Below the pieces are notes generated by a model. It saw only the letters and a program-made list of their open reading frames with translations, made no database searches and was not told the DNA's origin. This document shows, one piece after another, positions 14,263-17,038 of a DNA stretch of 17,038 nucleotides. The position numbers were made by a program, and so were the translations under genes. The stretch is from FEN-1297 sp046705645. GTDB taxonomy: Bacteria > Bacteroidota > Ignavibacteria > Ignavibacteriales > Ignavibacteriaceae. The stretch lies in the NCBI GenBank assembly GCA_046705645.1, contig JBJKQE010000246.1:1-17038 (forward strand). Direction: 5' to 3'. Position 1 is the stretch's first letter, and each line of letters opens with the position of its first letter.

Positions 14263-16851
14263 ATGACTTCAAGCGAAATAAGACAGCAATTTTTAGACTT
14301 TTTTAAACAAAAAAATCATAGAATCGTACCAAGTTCACCGGTAGTCCCTTTTGATGACCCGACACTGCTTTTTACCAATGCCGGCATGAATCAATTTAAA
14401 GATGTTTTCCTAGGTAGTGGTACAAGAGAATATAAAAGAGCTGCAGATACACAAAAGTGCATTCGTGTTAGCGGTAAACACAACGACCTTGAAGAAGTCG
14501 GGCATGATACCTATCATCATACCTTTTTTGAAATGCTGGGCAATTGGTCTTTTGGTGATTATTACAAAGCGGAAGCAATAGAATGGGCATGGGAGTTATT
14601 AACCGATGTTTGGAAACTGCCTAAGGAAAGACTTTGGGCAACTGTTTATAGAACAGACGACGAAGCTTTCGAATTTTGGAAAACAAAGACCGATATTGAT
14701 CATAAACATATTTTAAGATTCGATGAAAAAGATAATTTCTGGGAAATGGGTGAAACCGGACCATGCGGGCCTTGTTCCGAAATTCATATAAATTTGAGCG
14801 ACGATTACAATAATCCCAAATTTGTAAACGCCGGTGTACCTGAATGTATTGAAATCTGGAACCTGGTGTTTATTCAATATAACCGTGATGCAGAAGGGAA
14901 ATTACATGAACTTCCTGCAAAGCATGTTGATACAGGTATGGGATTTGAAAGAGTATGCGCAGTACTTCAGAAGAAAAATTCAAACTATGATACTGATGTT
15001 TTCATGCCGTTAATAAATGCTGCGGCTGATTTATCCGGAATAAAATATGAAAAAGAAGAAAATAAAATTCCGATGAGGGTAATTTCAGACCATATAAGAA
15101 CACTTACATTTGCAATTGCCGACGGAGCGGTGCCTGGAAATGACGGACGAGGTTATGTCCTAAGAAGAATTTTAAGGAGGGCCGCACGTTACGGTAGAAA
15201 ATTAAATTTAAATAAACCATTTCTTTTTGAATTGGTTGATGTGCTTGTAGAAACAATGAGCAGCGTTTTTCCCGAAATAAAAGAGAAAAAAGATTATATT
15301 AAGAAAGTAGTGAAAGCCGAAGAAGAAAGTTTTAATGCAACATTAGACCGGGGAATTGAATTATTCGAGGAGTTAATAAAAGGATTGTCTAAATCCAACG
15401 GTAAAATAATTCCAGGTGAAGATGTATTTATGCTTTATGATACTTACGGATTTCCTGTTGACCTAACAAATATCATGGCTCTTGAGCACGGCTTTACAAT
15501 AGATGAAACAGGATTTAATGAATTAATGGAATCGCAAAAACAAAGAGCAAGGGAAGCTTCAAAAGAAAAGTTTGCTTCTGTAAATATTTCAGTCGGTGAT
15601 CTGAACTCATTCGAATTATTATCGCCTGTGAATTCCGAATTTACGGGCTATGATGAATTAAGATCAAAATCGAAAATAATAGGAAGAAAAAAGGAAAATG
15701 GAAATGAACTGATTATATTGGATAATACTCCTTTCTATGTTGAAGCCGGTGGACAGATTGATGATTTAGGCCTATTGATTGTAGGACAAAATTCTCTTAA
15801 TGTTATTGACGTTACAAAGATTGAAAATAAAATAGTTCACGTAGTTGAAAATGATATTGATGTCCAGCTTATTCCGGGTACTGAAGTCATAGCTCAAGTA
15901 GATGAAAAGCGCCGGTGGGATATAATGCGTAATCATTCGGCAACTCACTTTTTAGATGCTGCATTAAGAAAAATATTGGGAACTCACGTTCATCAGGCCG
16001 GTTCTTATGTCGGGCCGGACAGGCTGCGTTTCGATTTTTCTCATTTTGCAAAATTAAGTGAGAGTGAATTAAAGAATATTGAATTATTAGTGAATGAACA
16101 GTTACGACGAAATATTCAAATACAGCACCACAGAAATGTTCCGTTCGACAAAGCTAAGAAAATGGGAGCTTTAATGTTTTTCGGTGATAAATACGGTGAC
16201 TTTGTAAATGTAGTTCAGTTTGGCGATTTTAGTATGGAGTTTTGCGGCGGAACCCATGTTAAAAATTCGTCGCAAATAGGTTTGTTTAAAATCATCAGCG
16301 AATCTTCTATTTCCAGCGGCGTAAGAAGAATAGAAGCCGTAACGGGTGCCGGTGTTGAAAATTATCTTAATAATCAGATTAACCAGGTAAAATTATCCGA
16401 AGAAAAAATAGCTGAATTAATTGAAGAGAAGAAGAAACTGGAAAAAGAAATTTCCGAATTTAAATTAAAAGAAAAATTAGGTCAGCTGGACAATGTTTTT
16501 GTGAATCCAAAAGAATTGGACAATATCAAAATCTATAAAGCAAAAGTAAGCGCCGATAATATGGATGAACTAAAATCCTTTGGTGATGAACTGAGAAATA
16601 AAATTAAAAACGGTATCGGAGTTTTATTCACGGAAATAGACAGCAAAGTAGGAATAGTCTGTGTTGTGTCGGATGAATTAATAAAAGGGAAAAAATTAAG
16701 TGCGGGTAAAATAGTCGGTGAGTTGGCTAAACTTGTAGGCGGCGGCGGCGGCGGACGTCCTCATCTTGCAACTGCCGGAGGAAAAGATGTTGCTCAAATT
16801 TCTGCTGCTTTGGATAAAGTAGAAGAAATTATAAGTCGATTCATTGAATAA
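14263..16851 (+). CDS. alaS: Alanyl-tRNA synthetase
   Basis: Charges tRNA-Ala with alanine in the cytoplasm and edits mischarged Ser or Gly. The 862-aa protein is complete and of normal length. The class II catalytic core is at 1-250: TNAGMNQFKDVFLG (38-51), TQKCIRVSGKHNDL (63-76), GETGPCGPCSEIH (163-175) and motif 3 GMGFERVCAVLQ (225-236). The editing domain has its zinc site HSATH (H558, H562) and CGGTH (C661, H665). The C-Ala region contains a coiled coil (705-740) and ends with the Gly-rich LVGGGGGGRPHLATAGG (824-840), usual in the family. The start is fixed by an in-frame TAG at 14254-14256 and by AGGA about 5 bases before the ATG. It is divergent from the sigma gene and shows no operon partner in the window. 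Confidence 0.98.
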   Translation: MTSSEIRQQFLDFFKQKNHRIVPSSPVVPFDDPTLLFTNAGMNQFKDVFLGSGTREYKRAADTQKCIRVSGKHNDLEEVGHDTYHHTFFEMLGNWSFGDYYKAEAIEWAWELLTDVWKLPKERLWATVYRTDDEAFEFWKTKTDIDHKHILRFDEKDNFWEMGETGPCGPCSEIHINLSDDYNNPKFVNAGVPECIEIWNLVFIQYNRDAEGKLHELPAKHVDTGMGFERVCAVLQKKNSNYDTDVFMPLINAAADLSGIKYEKEENKIPMRVISDHIRTLTFAIADGAVPGNDGRGYVLRRILRRAARYGRKLNLNKPFLFELVDVLVETMSSVFPEIKEKKDYIKKVVKAEEESFNATLDRGIELFEELIKGLSKSNGKIIPGEDVFMLYDTYGFPVDLTNIMALEHGFTIDETGFNELMESQKQRAREASKEKFASVNISVGDLNSFELLSPVNSEFTGYDELRSKSKIIGRKKENGNELIILDNTPFYVEAGGQIDDLGLLIVGQNSLNVIDVTKIENKIVHVVENDIDVQLIPGTEVIAQVDEKRRWDIMRNHSATHFLDAALRKILGTHVHQAGSYVGPDRLRFDFSHFAKLSESELKNIELLVNEQLRRNIQIQHHRNVPFDKAKKMGALMFFGDKYGDFVNVVQFGDFSMEFCGGTHVKNSSQIGLFKIISESSISSGVRRIEAVTGAGVENYLNNQINQVKLSEEKIAELIEEKKKLEKEISEFKLKEKLGQLDNVFVNPKELDNIKIYKAKVSADNMDELKSFGDELRNKIKNGIGVLFTEIDSKVGIVCVVSDELIKGKKLSAGKIVGELAKLVGGGGGGRPHLATAGGKDVAQISAALDKVEEIISRFIE

Positions 16852-17004
16852 TTAAAGAAATATTTTTATTTAAATTACATCAATTGCTGGTCTTTCAATC
16901 ATAAATGTGAAATACCCAATTACTATTATTATTTTACTAAAGTACTCATTTAAATAAATATTTAGATATACCGGTTGTGTGAATTAAAAAGTATAATTAT
17001 GAAA

Positions 17005-17020
17005 AACTGTTAAAACAGTT
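17005..17020. repeat. Small hairpin in the gene-free right edge
   Basis: AACTGT (17005-17010) and ACAGTT (17015-17020) pair around a TAAA loop. It lies about 150 bp after alaS and lacks a T-run, so it is a weak terminator candidate. The remaining bases 16852-17038 are AT-rich with frequent stops in all frames; I see no gene or promoter that I can support. Confidence 0.3.
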
Positions 17021-17038
17021 ATTAATTACAATTCTAAG

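Noticed and set aside
16738..16755. GGC trinucleotide tandem repeat
   Set aside because: It encodes the conserved poly-Gly segment of the AlaRS C-terminal domain, so it is explained by protein function.
17005..17020. Intrinsic terminator of alaS
   Set aside because: The stem is only 6 bp, AT-rich, lacks a T-run and is about 150 bp downstream of the stop.
1..17038. CRISPR array, tRNA gene or insertion sequence
   Set aside because: I saw no regularly spaced direct repeats, no tRNA cloverleaf signature and no transposase-like coding region or terminal inverted repeats with target duplications.

Overview
The window is AT-rich, gene-dense bacterial DNA with eleven well-supported protein genes, no RNA gene, no insertion sequence and no CRISPR array. 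It looks like a chromosomal fragment of a low-GC member of the Bacteroidota/Ignavibacteriota/Chlorobiota group. The pointers are candidate promoters of the Bacteroidota type (TAnnTTTG at -7), a DUF4922-family protein, a relaxed lipoprotein box, few strong Shine-Dalgarno sites, and a secreted maltodextrin-type GH13 enzyme. The phylum assignment is inference; no rRNA or taxonomic marker beyond AlaRS is present.

Left part (1-5090, plus strand): the 3' part of a secreted alpha-amylase-family enzyme whose frame is open through the left edge, a DUF885 lipoprotein with a metallopeptidase-like HExxPGHH motif, and an AI-2E-family membrane protein with an enlarged cytoplasmic loop.

Centre (5117-10533, minus strand): four co-directional genes, in transcription order a SpoIID/LytB-like protein without a signal peptide, a GT4 glycosyltransferase, a two-domain GT2 glycosyltransferase, and a DUF4922 protein carrying a GalT/HIT-type HxHxQ motif. 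This is the most interesting part of the window. It pairs sugar-nucleotide-type chemistry with glycosyl transfer and a lytic-transglycosylase-like fold that has no visible export signal. The gaps between these genes hold inverted repeats and a start-less 48-codon open frame that may be a gene remnant.

Right part (10706-16851): a plus-strand arginase followed by a six-helix membrane protein of unknown function; a minus-strand ECF sigma factor overlapping its RskA-type membrane anti-sigma factor by one base (TAATG); and divergently transcribed alaS. The 206-bp or so alaS/sigma spacer carries a plausible Bacteroidota-type promoter on each strand. No gap exceeds 300 bases. The last 187 bases hold no gene, only a small hairpin.
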